Shown here one piece after another: positions 53,560 to 62,706 of a stretch of 64,000 nt of DNA. The notes beneath the pieces were generated by a model, which made no database searches, was not told where the DNA came from, and saw only the letters and a program-made list of their open reading frames with translations. A program made the position numbers and the translations under genes. The stretch comes from Janibacter cremeus (lineage in GTDB: Bacteria > Actinomycetota > Actinomycetes > Actinomycetales > Dermatophilaceae): positions 434,001-498,000 of the forward strand of contig NZ_CP115184.1 in assembly GCF_029395675.1 (NCBI RefSeq), given 5' to 3'. How positions within the stretch are numbered: position 1 is the stretch's first letter; the number at the start of each line of letters is the position of its first letter.

Positions 53560-55215
53560 TCATTTCGCCTCGGACCACCGACGCACGATCGAGGTGTCGG
53601 CGACGAAGCGCACCTGCTCGCCCCCGAGCCAGCGCCGCGCCGCATCCGTGAGCGCCCGGTCGACCGCGGCGGCGGCCTCCTCGGCGTGCTCCTGTGGCAC
53701 GTGGACGAGCAGCTCGTCGTGCAGGCACAGCACGATCCGGGAGCGAAGGGGGCGCACCGCCACCCGCACGGTCGCGGCCCAGGCCTTGAAGAGCTCGGCC
53801 GCCGACCCCTGGATCACGGCGTTGCGCGCGAAGCGCCCGCGTGCCGAGGACACGGCATCCTGGTCCTCGCCGCCGGGGACGTCGGTGCGCACGAGCCGGC
53901 CGCCGAAGGTCACCACCGGCTCCCCGCGCCGGCCCGCGTCCTGGGCGCGCTGCAGGTGCGCCATCGCCACGGGGTACTCCCGCTCCAGCCCGCGCAGCGC
54001 CTCGGCCGCCGGGCCGGAGCGCTGGCCGTACATGGCCGCGAGGACCGCGATCTTCGCCACCGAGCGCTCCACCCCGAGCCGCGCCGCCACCGGGGCGTAG
54101 AGGTCGTCCGCGCGGGTCGCGGCCGCGAAGGCCCGGTCGCCCGAGACGGCGGCGAGCACCCGCGGCTCGACCTGCCCGAGGTCGGCGCGGACGAAGACCC
54201 AGCCGTCGTCGGCCGCCACCGCAGGGCGCAGCTCGGCCGGCAGGTTGTGCAGCCCGGCCTGCGCGGTCATCCGGCCGGCCGCGCCGTCGCAGGCCTCCCA
54301 GGCGCCGCGCAGCCGGTCGTCGGCGCCGACGTGCTCGCGCAGCCACCGCCAGCCGTAGGTCGTGGCGATCCGCTCCTTCCGGCGCCACTCGAGCAGCGCC
54401 GGGACGAGCGGATGGGCATGGACCTGCGCCTCGAGGACCCACTTGCGCGTCGACGGCACGTCCACCCCGGCGCGGGCGAGCATCGACTTCACCTGGGCGG
54501 GGTTGCGCAGGTCGACGTGACCCGTGCCGGGCAGCGCCGCGAGGACCGGGGCGTCACGCACCCGCCGGGACTCGAGTTCCTCGGCCACGTCGTGCGGCTC
54601 CGGGCCGGCCGCCTCGGTGACCAGGTGGCTCGCTGCCGCGCGGTCGATGGGCAGGCCGGCGGTCTCGAGCTCGACGCACAGGACCGCGGCCGCCGACTCG
54701 GCGTACGCCGTGGCGAGCGCCCGGGGACCGGCGGCCGACCTCCCTTCGCGCTGGTGGTGGGCGACCTGCCGGGCCGCGTCCGCGAAGGCCGCGCAGCGCT
54801 CCGGCGTCGTCAACCACGCACCGGAGACGGCGTCCGCGCGCAGGTGACCGTCCGGGCGGACGAGGTCCTCCGCGGGCAGCTCCTCGGAGAGCAGGTCGAA
54901 CAGGTCCCCGGTGGGCGCGCTGGGCACCTCGTGCGGGTCGAGGCCGTGGACCGCCGCCCAGGCCAGCTCGGGTCCGGCGGCCCAGCCGCCGTGGGTGAGT
55001 CGGTGCACCTCGGCGACGTCCCACGTGCGGTCGAGGCGGGCACCGGCGCGGATGGCCGCGGCGACGGCGTCGGCCGACCAGGTGACCCAGCGCACGGTCG
55101 GGTCCAGCGCGGCGACGAGCGCCTCGACGTCCGTGGTGGGCACGGCAGGGGAGTGCGGCGGCAGCACGGCGCCGACACCGTCCACGCCGACCACGACGGC
55201 CCCGAGATCCTCCAC
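53560..55215 (-). CDS. Bifunctional 3'-5' exonuclease/DNA polymerase (family A)
   Basis: 551 residues. Short family A polymerase of the actinobacterial type lacking the 5' nuclease. The polymerase is complete: motif A VRADLGQVEPRVLA (about 350), motif B RSVAKIAVLAAMYGQ, motif C LCLHDELLVHV. The N-terminal 180 residues should be the 3'-5' exonuclease, but the expected D-x-E carboxylates are not clear, so proofreading may be degenerate. Start GTG (VEDLGAVVVG) is chosen from a TAGCCT box 8 nt upstream; the frame upstream to 55314 has no homology-like features. A role in repair synthesis is inferred. Confidence 0.88.
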   Translation of the reverse strand: MEDLGAVVVGVDGVGAVLPPHSPAVPTTDVEALVAALDPTVRWVTWSADAVAAAIRAGARLDRTWDVAEVHRLTHGGWAAGPELAWAAVHGLDPHEVPSAPTGDLFDLLSEELPAEDLVRPDGHLRADAVSGAWLTTPERCAAFADAARQVAHHQREGRSAAGPRALATAYAESAAAVLCVELETAGLPIDRAAASHLVTEAAGPEPHDVAEELESRRVRDAPVLAALPGTGHVDLRNPAQVKSMLARAGVDVPSTRKWVLEAQVHAHPLVPALLEWRRKERIATTYGWRWLREHVGADDRLRGAWEACDGAAGRMTAQAGLHNLPAELRPAVAADDGWVFVRADLGQVEPRVLAAVSGDRAFAAATRADDLYAPVAARLGVERSVAKIAVLAAMYGQRSGPAAEALRGLEREYPVAMAHLQRAQDAGRRGEPVVTFGGRLVRTDVPGGEDQDAVSSARGRFARNAVIQGSAAELFKAWAATVRVAVRPLRSRIVLCLHDELLVHVPQEHAEEAAAAVDRALTDAARRWLGGEQVRFVADTSIVRRWSEAK

Positions 55216-55330
55216 GGGCAGCGAGGCTACCGGCGTGGGCCGACACTCCTGCCCACGCACGTCCCCGGCGCCGGCGGCGTGGCAGGATCGGGACCGGACC
55301 ACCGGTCGCACCACACACGAAGGGCGTCAC

Positions 55331-56074
55331 ATGGGCTTCATCACGGACATGTTCGGCCGCGGTCGGGGCAGGCACGCGTCCCGGGACACGCGATCCGCCC
55401 TCGAGCAGGCCCAGGACCCGCAGGCCTCGTCGGGGACGGTCGTCACGCTCGTGCAGAACCTGCTCGACGTCGGCATCGACGGCCGCGGCCCCTTCGACTC
55501 CGCCGTCTCGGTGGCGGAGACCGCGCTGCTCCGGGCCGGCGGCAACGCCGAGAGGGCCATCGACGACATCGTCGGCAGGCACGTCAAGCTCGCCGGCGCC
55601 CACGGCTTCGTGACCAACCTCGGCGGCTTCACGACGATGCTCGTCGCGCTCCCCGCCAATGTCCTCGGCTTCTACGTCCTCGCCACGCGCATGGCCGCCG
55701 CCGTCGCCCACGTGCGCGGCCACGACCTGCAGCGGCCGGAGGTGCGCTCCGCCGTGCTGCTCAGCCTCGTCGGCGCCGACGCCCAGGACCTGCTGGCGAA
55801 GGCCGGGATGGTCGCCCCGGGCGGTCGCCTCGCGACCTTCGCGACGCAGCGGCTGTCCGGACCGGCCCTGATGGTGGTCAACAAGGCCGTCGGCTTCCGC
55901 ATCCTCAGCCAGGCGGGGAAGGGGGTCTTCTCCCGCTTCGGCAGGGCGGTCCCGGTCGTCGGTGGCGCCGTCGGCGCGGGGCTGGACGTGTGGTTGCTCA
56001 ATCAGCTGGCCGACCACGTGCGCGCGGAGTTCGCCGCGGAGGCCGCTCCGGGCATCGAGGGTCCCACCGCCTGA
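55331..56074 (+). CDS. EcsC family protein
   Basis: 247 residues. N-terminal part charged (RGRGRHASRDT), then helical EcsC-like domain with ARAAGGNAERAIDD-type helices, FVTNLGGFTTMLVALPANVLGFY, RPEVRSAVLLSLVG and the C-terminal VPVVGGAVGAGLDVWLLNQLADH, typical of EcsC. Function of the family is unknown; membrane association is likely. It is followed after 39 bp by the DUF1232 gene and may be co-transcribed. Confidence 0.82.
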   Translation: MGFITDMFGRGRGRHASRDTRSALEQAQDPQASSGTVVTLVQNLLDVGIDGRGPFDSAVSVAETALLRAGGNAERAIDDIVGRHVKLAGAHGFVTNLGGFTTMLVALPANVLGFYVLATRMAAAVAHVRGHDLQRPEVRSAVLLSLVGADAQDLLAKAGMVAPGGRLATFATQRLSGPALMVVNKAVGFRILSQAGKGVFSRFGRAVPVVGGAVGAGLDVWLLNQLADHVRAEFAAEAAPGIEGPTA

Positions 56075-56113
56075 GGAGTAGCCTGCGTGGTGTCCACCAC
56101 CCGGAGGTGACCG

Positions 56114-56527
56114 ATGCCCATCGGCCCCAGCACGTACCGAGCCGCCCGACTCGCCCACGCGATGCACGAGGCCTCGACCGCCCCCGGTGCGCCGGGCCTG
56201 TGGGCCCGCGTGCGCGCCGTCCCACGCATGGTCCGGGCCGTGCGCTCCGGGCGGTACACGGGCCTGACGTCGACGCGGCTGATGATGCTGCTCGCGGGGG
56301 TCGGGTACGTCGTCTCCCCGGTCGACCTCGTCCCGGAGGGATTCCTCCTCGCGCTCGGGCTCGTCGACGACCTCCTCGTCATCGGGTGGGTCGCCACCGC
56401 GCTCATGCGTGAGACGGAGGACTTCATCGCCTGGGAGCGCGGCGCGACCGCGTGGGCCGGGCAGCGGGCGCGAGGTCAGGACCGGCCCGAGGGGCGGACG
56501 GTGCCCTCCCACGTCGTCCCGGACTGA
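56114..56527 (+). CDS. DUF1232 (YkvA-like) protein
   Basis: 137 residues. DUF1232 domain with YVVSPVDLVPEGFLLALGLVDDLLVIGWV (two hydrophobic segments, about 75-105) is clear. Small membrane-associated protein of unknown function. Follows the EcsC-like gene by 39 bp, with CCGGAGGTG just before the ATG. Confidence 0.88.
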   Translation: MPIGPSTYRAARLAHAMHEASTAPGAPGLWARVRAVPRMVRAVRSGRYTGLTSTRLMMLLAGVGYVVSPVDLVPEGFLLALGLVDDLLVIGWVATALMRETEDFIAWERGATAWAGQRARGQDRPEGRTVPSHVVPD

Positions 56528-56619
56528 CGCCACCCACAAGCTCTTCCGCGTGCGACGCACTACCCACAGGCGGCGAAGGGGGCGCCCCCCGCACCGACGA
56601 TCATCGGCAGATTCGGGGC

Positions 56620-57813
56620 ATGACAACGACAGTTCGCCCCCGCAATCCCGCCGAGCTCGCCGTGGTGCTCCCGTACCAGCTCGGCTACCACCCCGGCCCC
56701 TCCGTCGTCGTGACCGTCCTGCACGGCAAACGCCTCGGGCTCGTCCAGCGCCACGACCTGCTCAGCGACCCCGAGGACTGCCGCGGTGCCGCCGGGCAGG
56801 CGATGGCGATCGCCGCCCGCGAGTCGGCGACGGCGGTGATGGTCATCGCGCACGAGGACCGTGCAGGTGACTCCGCCCCCTTGTCCGAGGCGATGCTCGA
56901 GGCCGCGACGGCCGAGGGGATCAGCGTCCACGACCGCGTCGTGGTGCGCGACGGGCGCTGGTACTCACCCGACTGCGCCCAGAGCTGCTGCCCCGAGGAG
57001 GGTCAGCCCCTGCCTCGGCCGGAGGACGTGCCCGCCGTCGCGGCCTTCGTGCACGCCGGCGTCGCGCCACTGCCGAGCCGTGCGGCCATCGTTGAGGGAG
57101 TGCTACCGGGGCGGGACGAGGACCGCGCGCGCTCCGTGGGCCTGCACCTGGCAGCCCTCGGGTCGCCCAGCAGCACGCGCACCTTCGGTGGTGGCCCGAC
57201 CGGCCCGCCTGCCTCCTGGTTGGACCGTGGGGAGGACGTCCTCGCGTGGTGGGCACAGCTCCTCGACCCGCGACCCCGGGCGATGGCCGTCACGGTCTTC
57301 AGCGACGAGGCGCTCGCCCGGGTGGCGACCTCGCTCCGGGACGTCGTCTGGCGCGACGCCCTCCTGGGCGTCCTCTGCCCGGGTGCCATGCCGATGGCCG
57401 AGAGCTGCGGCGCCCCGGCCGCTGCGGCGGTGCTCGCCGCCCGGTGGTGCCCGTGGGTGCCCGACGTCGACATCGCCGTCGAGGACGTCGCGGCAGGGAT
57501 CGACGAGGAGCGGGCGCGTGCCTCGGCCGACGTCTCTCCCGAGCGGTGGCACGAGGAGGTGCTCGCCGTGCGCTCGCGCCTGGTCGAGCTGAGCCGGTTG
57601 CTGCCACCCGAGGCGACGCCGCCCGTCCTGACCCTCGTGGCCCACCTGGCCTGGTGGGTGGGGGACGGGACGGTCGCCGGCATCTGCCTGGAGCGGGCCC
57701 TGGAGATCGAGCCGGACCACCGGCTCGCCGAGCTGATGCTGCGGTTGCTCTCCGCGGGGGTGCGACCCTGGGCCGGTGCCCTCCGGGAGGGGGCGTCGGG
57801 GGAGGCCGCCTGA
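56620..57813 (+). CDS. DUF4192 family protein
   Basis: 397 residues, MTTTVRPRNPAELAVVLPYQLGYHPG. Actinobacterial DUF4192 protein: N-terminal pattern LPYQLGYHPGPSVVV, HDRVVVRDGRWYSPDC in the middle and a C-terminal helical part with AWWVGDGTVAGICLERAL and EPDHRLAELMLRLL. Function unknown. The start is supported by a CAGATT box ending 6 nt upstream. A compact hairpin follows, then the SAM-IV/metX unit. Confidence 0.88.
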   Translation: MTTTVRPRNPAELAVVLPYQLGYHPGPSVVVTVLHGKRLGLVQRHDLLSDPEDCRGAAGQAMAIAARESATAVMVIAHEDRAGDSAPLSEAMLEAATAEGISVHDRVVVRDGRWYSPDCAQSCCPEEGQPLPRPEDVPAVAAFVHAGVAPLPSRAAIVEGVLPGRDEDRARSVGLHLAALGSPSSTRTFGGGPTGPPASWLDRGEDVLAWWAQLLDPRPRAMAVTVFSDEALARVATSLRDVVWRDALLGVLCPGAMPMAESCGAPAAAAVLAARWCPWVPDVDIAVEDVAAGIDEERARASADVSPERWHEEVLAVRSRLVELSRLLPPEATPPVLTLVAHLAWWVGDGTVAGICLERALEIEPDHRLAELMLRLLSAGVRPWAGALREGASGEAA

Positions 57814-57826
57814 GAGGCCCGCCGGA

Positions 57827-57845
57827 GGGTCCGGTGTGCGGACCC
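57827..57845 (+). terminator. Hairpin after the DUF4192 gene
   Basis: GGGTCCG-GTGTG-CGGACCC, a perfect 7-bp stem 13 bp after the stop. It separates the gene from the SAM-IV promoter. Confidence 0.65.
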
Positions 57846-57871
57846 CGCTCGATCCTTGTCGCTTCACTGGC

Positions 57872-57877
57872 TATGGT
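57872..57877 (+). promoter_or_regulatory. Promoter -10 box of the SAM-IV/metX unit
   Basis: TATGGT, 6 nt before the expected start of the riboswitch RNA near 57884. Confidence 0.6.
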
Positions 57878-57883
57878 TGTCGG

Positions 57884-57992
57884 CAGGTCATGAGCGCCAG
57901 CGTCAAGCCCCGGCTTGCTGGCCGGCAACCCTCTTCGCGACGGGGTGCCCCGGGTGATGACCTGGCTGCACCGTAGGGGTGTGGCAAGGCGA
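57884..57992 (+). ncRNA. SAM-IV riboswitch upstream of metX
   Basis: Core AGGTCATGAGCGCCAGCG, CCCCGGCTTGCTGGCCGGC, AACCCTCTTCGCGACGGGG and TGCCCCGGGTGATGACC closely follows the SAM-IV pattern: P1 from GGTCAT/ATGACC, the GCCAGC and GGCAACCC core, and the pseudoknot partner GGTGTGGC downstream. It shares most of its core with the metY riboswitch at 43.8 kb. It ends about 20 bp before the metX ATG, so it probably sequesters the ribosome site or terminates transcription. Confidence 0.93.
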
Positions 57993-58010
57993 GCCCCGGG
58001 AGACCTCATC

Positions 58011-59150
58011 ATGAGCGTGACCACCAGGCCCCCCACGACTGCGGGTTCCTGGCGCGACGGAGACCACCCCGGCCGCCGGAAGTTCGTCACCATCGGTGAC
58101 CTCGATCTCGAGTCCGGCGACCGGCTGCCCGACGTGGTCCTCGCGTACGAGACGTGGGGCGAGCTCAACGAGCGCCGTGACAACGCGATCCTCGTCGAGC
58201 ACGCCCTCACCGGGGACAGCCACGTCGTCGGCCCGGCCGGTCCCGGCCACCCCACCGCGGGCTGGTGGCCCGACCTCATCGGCTCCGGCGCACCCCTGGA
58301 CAGCGACGAGTACTTCGTCGTCGCCATCAACGTCCTCGGCGGCTGCCAGGGCAGCACGGGCCCCGGCGCCCGCTCCGCCGACGGACGTCCGTGGGGGAGC
58401 CGGTTCCCCCGGGTGACGATCCGTGACCAGGTCACCGCCGAGGCGCGCCTGGCCGACGAGCTGGGCATCCACACGTGGCAGTCCGTCATCGGTGGGTCCA
58501 TGGGCGGCATGCGCACCCTCGAGTGGGTCGCGAGCTTCCCCGACCGGGTCGCCGCCGCGGTGGCGCTCGCGACGAGCGGTTACGCCACGGCCGAGCAGAT
58601 CGGGTGGAGCCAGGCGCAGATCCTCGCCATCCGCAACGACCCCTGGTTCGCCGGCGGCGACTACTACGACAACCCGCAGGGTCCCGAGGCCGGCCTGGGC
58701 ATCGCCCGGCGCATCGCGCACATCACCTACCGCAGCGAGCCCGAGCTGCACCAGCGCTTCGACCGCGAGGTCCAGGACGAGCCGGTCGGGCCCAACGGCC
58801 GACCGCGGTACACCGTCGAGAGCTATCTCGACCACCACGGCGGCAAGCTCGCCGCCCGCTTCGATGCCAACTCCTACGCGGTGCTGTCGGAGGCGATGAA
58901 CTCCCACGACATCGCTCGTGGGCGGGGTGGCCTGCGCGAGGCACTCGCCCCCTTCGCCGGTCGTCTCGTCGTGGTACCGGTCGACTCCGACCGGCTCTAC
59001 CCGCCGCGGCTGTCCGAGGAGCTCGCCGAGGCCAAGCCGGGGGCCGAGCTGGTGACGATCAGCTCCCTCGTCGGCCACGACGGATTCCTCACGGAGGGCG
59101 ACCAGGTCGCCGACCTGCTGCGCTCCGTCGTCGTGCCGCCACCCCGCTGA
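58011..59150 (+). CDS. metX: Homoserine O-acetyltransferase
   Basis: 379 residues. Alpha/beta hydrolase that acetylates homoserine, the first committed step to methionine via MetY. Ser163 of GGSMGGMRTLEW is the nucleophile; VDSDRLYP and VGHDGFL supply the Asp and His. NVLGGCQGSTGP and YLDHHGGKLAARFDANSY are typical. Start ATG is about 19 nt after the riboswitch, following GGGAGACC. Product feeds metY (43.9-45.2 kb); the two genes are unlinked but share the same type of riboswitch. Confidence 0.97.
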   Translation: MSVTTRPPTTAGSWRDGDHPGRRKFVTIGDLDLESGDRLPDVVLAYETWGELNERRDNAILVEHALTGDSHVVGPAGPGHPTAGWWPDLIGSGAPLDSDEYFVVAINVLGGCQGSTGPGARSADGRPWGSRFPRVTIRDQVTAEARLADELGIHTWQSVIGGSMGGMRTLEWVASFPDRVAAAVALATSGYATAEQIGWSQAQILAIRNDPWFAGGDYYDNPQGPEAGLGIARRIAHITYRSEPELHQRFDREVQDEPVGPNGRPRYTVESYLDHHGGKLAARFDANSYAVLSEAMNSHDIARGRGGLREALAPFAGRLVVVPVDSDRLYPPRLSEELAEAKPGAELVTISSLVGHDGFLTEGDQVADLLRSVVVPPPR

Positions 59151-59263
59151 GGCGTGCCCTGCGAAATCGTCGCCACGCCAACGCATTCGTGAGACACGTC
59201 ACGCGGTCGCGGTGTAGCGTTCGACCTAGGTCTTCCATCAGCAAGTCGTCTTGAGGAGCACAG

Positions 59264-59665
59264 ATGATCGTCGTGGGGTACGTGTCGACCAAGGAAGGCG
59301 AGGCCGCGCTGGAGCGGGCCTTCGAGGAGTGCAAGCTGCGCGACGAGCAGCTGACCGTCATCCACTCCGATCGTGGCGGTGCCAGCCTCAGCGGTGACGC
59401 CGCCCGCAAGAACGACAGCGACCTGCGCCGGGTGGCAGCCCGTCTCGAGGATGCCGGCGTCAAGGGCGATGTCCGCGGGCTCGTGCGCGGCAAGGAGCCG
59501 GCCGAGGACCTCATCGCCGTCGCGGAGGAGACCGATGCCTCGCTGATCGTCATCGGGCTGCGTCGCCGCACCCCGGTCGGCAAGCTGATCCTCGGGTCCA
59601 ACGCGCAGCGAGTCCTGCTCGACGCACCCTGCGACGTGCTCGCGGTCAAGGCGGACGCCCGCTGA
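59264..59665 (+). CDS. Universal stress protein family
   Basis: 133 residues, single UspA domain. The ATP-binding loop G-x2-G-x9-G(S/N) is GLRRRTPVGKLILGSNAQRVLL. TGAGGAGCACAG gives a clear ribosome site, and TAGCGT at about 59215 may be its -10. The exact stress is unknown. A strong terminator follows at 59684. Confidence 0.9.
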   Translation: MIVVGYVSTKEGEAALERAFEECKLRDEQLTVIHSDRGGASLSGDAARKNDSDLRRVAARLEDAGVKGDVRGLVRGKEPAEDLIAVAEETDASLIVIGLRRRTPVGKLILGSNAQRVLLDAPCDVLAVKADAR

Positions 59666-59683
59666 GGACCGCACACCAGCGAC

Positions 59684-59719
59684 ACCGGGGCGCTCCCTCT
59701 GCAGGGGACGCGCCCCGGT
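59684..59719 (+). terminator. Terminator after the universal stress gene
   Basis: Perfect 10-bp outer stem ACCGGGGCGC/GCGCCCCGGT (59684-59693 with 59710-59719), an inner hairpin CCCT/AGGG within the loop, and TTT immediately after, close to a classic intrinsic terminator. Confidence 0.9.
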
Positions 59720-59769
59720 TTCGTGCACCTCGGGCCACCCTCGGGTACCTGTGCCGGACGGCAAGGATT

Positions 59770-59775
59770 TATAAT
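59770..59775 (+). promoter_or_regulatory. Promoter -10 box of rpoD
   Basis: A perfect TATAAT; the nearby -35 (CTGTGC at about 59749-59754) is weak. It gives a leader of about 95 nt before the GTG start. Confidence 0.7.
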
Positions 59776-59876
59776 GGGGACACAGCCCATCGCGCAGCGT
59801 GCGGGCGAGTCGGGACACCGGGGACACGCCACCTCCACGATGCCCCGGCGGAATCCACCGTGACGAAAGGTTGTTG

Positions 59877-61574
<1,698 letters not shown>

Positions 61575-61585
61575 GCATCACCCAC

Positions 61586-61629
61586 GACGAAGGGGGCGAA
61601 GCAGCGACGGCTGCTCCGCCCCCTTCGTC
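61586..61629 (+). terminator. Strong terminator after rpoD
   Basis: 13-bp perfect stem (61586-61598 with 61617-61629), extended by 6 inner pairs around a GACG loop after one mismatch. The arms contain CGAAGGGGG and its complement, the frequent 9-mer of this genome. No T-tract follows. It lies 11 bp after rpoD and faces the convergent TauE gene. Confidence 0.88.
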
Positions 61630-61659
61630 ATGGGTCGGGATGGAGAACTGCGGCCGGGA

Positions 61660-62523
61660 TCAGGCGGTGGACGCCGCCCGCAGCGGGCACCGCGGCGCGG
61701 CGAACCAGCAGACCGCGCCAGCAGCACCAAGGACGCCGGCACCGATCCCGACGACGAGCCCGGCCGTGGCGGGCAGCTCCTGGACGAGGACGAACACGCC
61801 CATCACCAGCACGAAGATCCCGAAGCCCTTGCGCAACGCCGCCTCCGGAATCCGCCCGGCCAACCGCGCCCCGAGGAACGAGCCGACGACGGCCGCGGTC
61901 GTCACCGCGCCGATCAGCCCCCACTCCAGGGTGACCGTGGTGAGGTAGCCGGCCAGGCCCGCGAACGACTTCATGGCAATGACCACCAAGGACGTACCCA
62001 CGGCCACGGGCATGGCCAGCCCGCCCATCAGTGCCAGGGCCGGGACGACGAGGAAACCACCGCCGGCCCCGACCAGACCGGTCACCAGGCCCACGACGAG
62101 GCCCTCGAGAATCACCTTCAGCACCGGCAGCTCCCGATCGTGGGGCTGGACAGCCTGGTTCTTGCGGCCGCGGATCATCGCCACGGAGGTGGCGACCATC
62201 ATCAGCGCGAAGGCGATCATCAGCAGCGTGCCGGAAACGTGGCCACCAAGCAGGCCGCCACCGAAGGCCCCGGCCATACCGGCGGCGCCGAAGACCAGCC
62301 CGGTGCGCCACTTCACTCGCTGGTTGCGGGCGTGATTGACGGCACTGACGGCCGAGGTGACTCCGACCACGAACAGGGAGGCCGCGATCGCCTCCTTGGG
62401 CGGGAGCCCCGCCACATAGGTCAGGATCGGCACGGTCAGGATGGACCCGCCGCCGCCGAGCAGACCGAGCGAGAGCCCGATGAGCACCGAGAACAACAAA
62501 GTCAACACAAGAGTGGCGGTCAT
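61660..62523 (-). CDS. TauE/SafE family sulfite or sulfur-compound exporter
   Basis: 287 residues with eight to nine predicted membrane helices. The TauE/SafE repeat is visible twice: GLSLGLLGGGGSILTVPILTYVAG near the N-terminus and GLVTGLVGAGGGFLVVPALALMGG in the middle. Such proteins move sulfite, thiosulfate or sulfonates across the membrane. The ATG follows GGGAGGATAAGG. A CsoR/CstR-like dyad lies 144-159 bp upstream next to a probable promoter, suggesting sulfane-sulfur or copper responsive control; the regulator itself is not in the window. The gene is on the same strand as the transglutaminase gene. Confidence 0.88.
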   Translation of the reverse strand: MTATLVLTLLFSVLIGLSLGLLGGGGSILTVPILTYVAGLPPKEAIAASLFVVGVTSAVSAVNHARNQRVKWRTGLVFGAAGMAGAFGGGLLGGHVSGTLLMIAFALMMVATSVAMIRGRKNQAVQPHDRELPVLKVILEGLVVGLVTGLVGAGGGFLVVPALALMGGLAMPVAVGTSLVVIAMKSFAGLAGYLTTVTLEWGLIGAVTTAAVVGSFLGARLAGRIPEAALRKGFGIFVLVMGVFVLVQELPATAGLVVGIGAGVLGAAGAVCWFAAPRCPLRAASTA

Positions 62524-62666
62524 GAATCCATGTCCTTATCCTCCCAGCCGACTCCGGCCGGGATCACGATCGGGTGGCAACACTGCTGCACTGGCACGGG
62601 CCGGAGAGACTCCAGGGCCCCAACGGAGGGTCCGACCCCACCACGTTCTTGAGTCGAGTATTGCAG

Positions 62667-62682
62667 ATACCCCCCGGAGTAT
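62667..62682 (-). promoter_or_regulatory. CsoR/CstR-like operator before the TauE gene
   Basis: On the minus strand ATACTCCGGGGGGTAT is an imperfect 16-bp dyad of the CsoR/CstR type (ATAC-GC tract-GTAT), directly followed by TGCAATACT, which may be an extended -10. A leader of about 130 nt remains before the TauE ATG. The remaining intergenic sequence (62524-62666) shows no gene. Confidence 0.55.
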
Positions 62683-62706
62683 CCACCTGCCCGGGTCGGC
62701 TCCTGC

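Noticed and set aside
53560..55314. Longer start for the polymerase gene up to 55314
   Set aside because: The extra residues resemble nothing in the family and the TAGCCT box lies inside them.
62564..62661. Short frame with CQC before the TauE gene as a Cys-rich leader peptide
   Set aside because: Two cysteines in a frame without a ribosome site are not enough to support a regulatory peptide.
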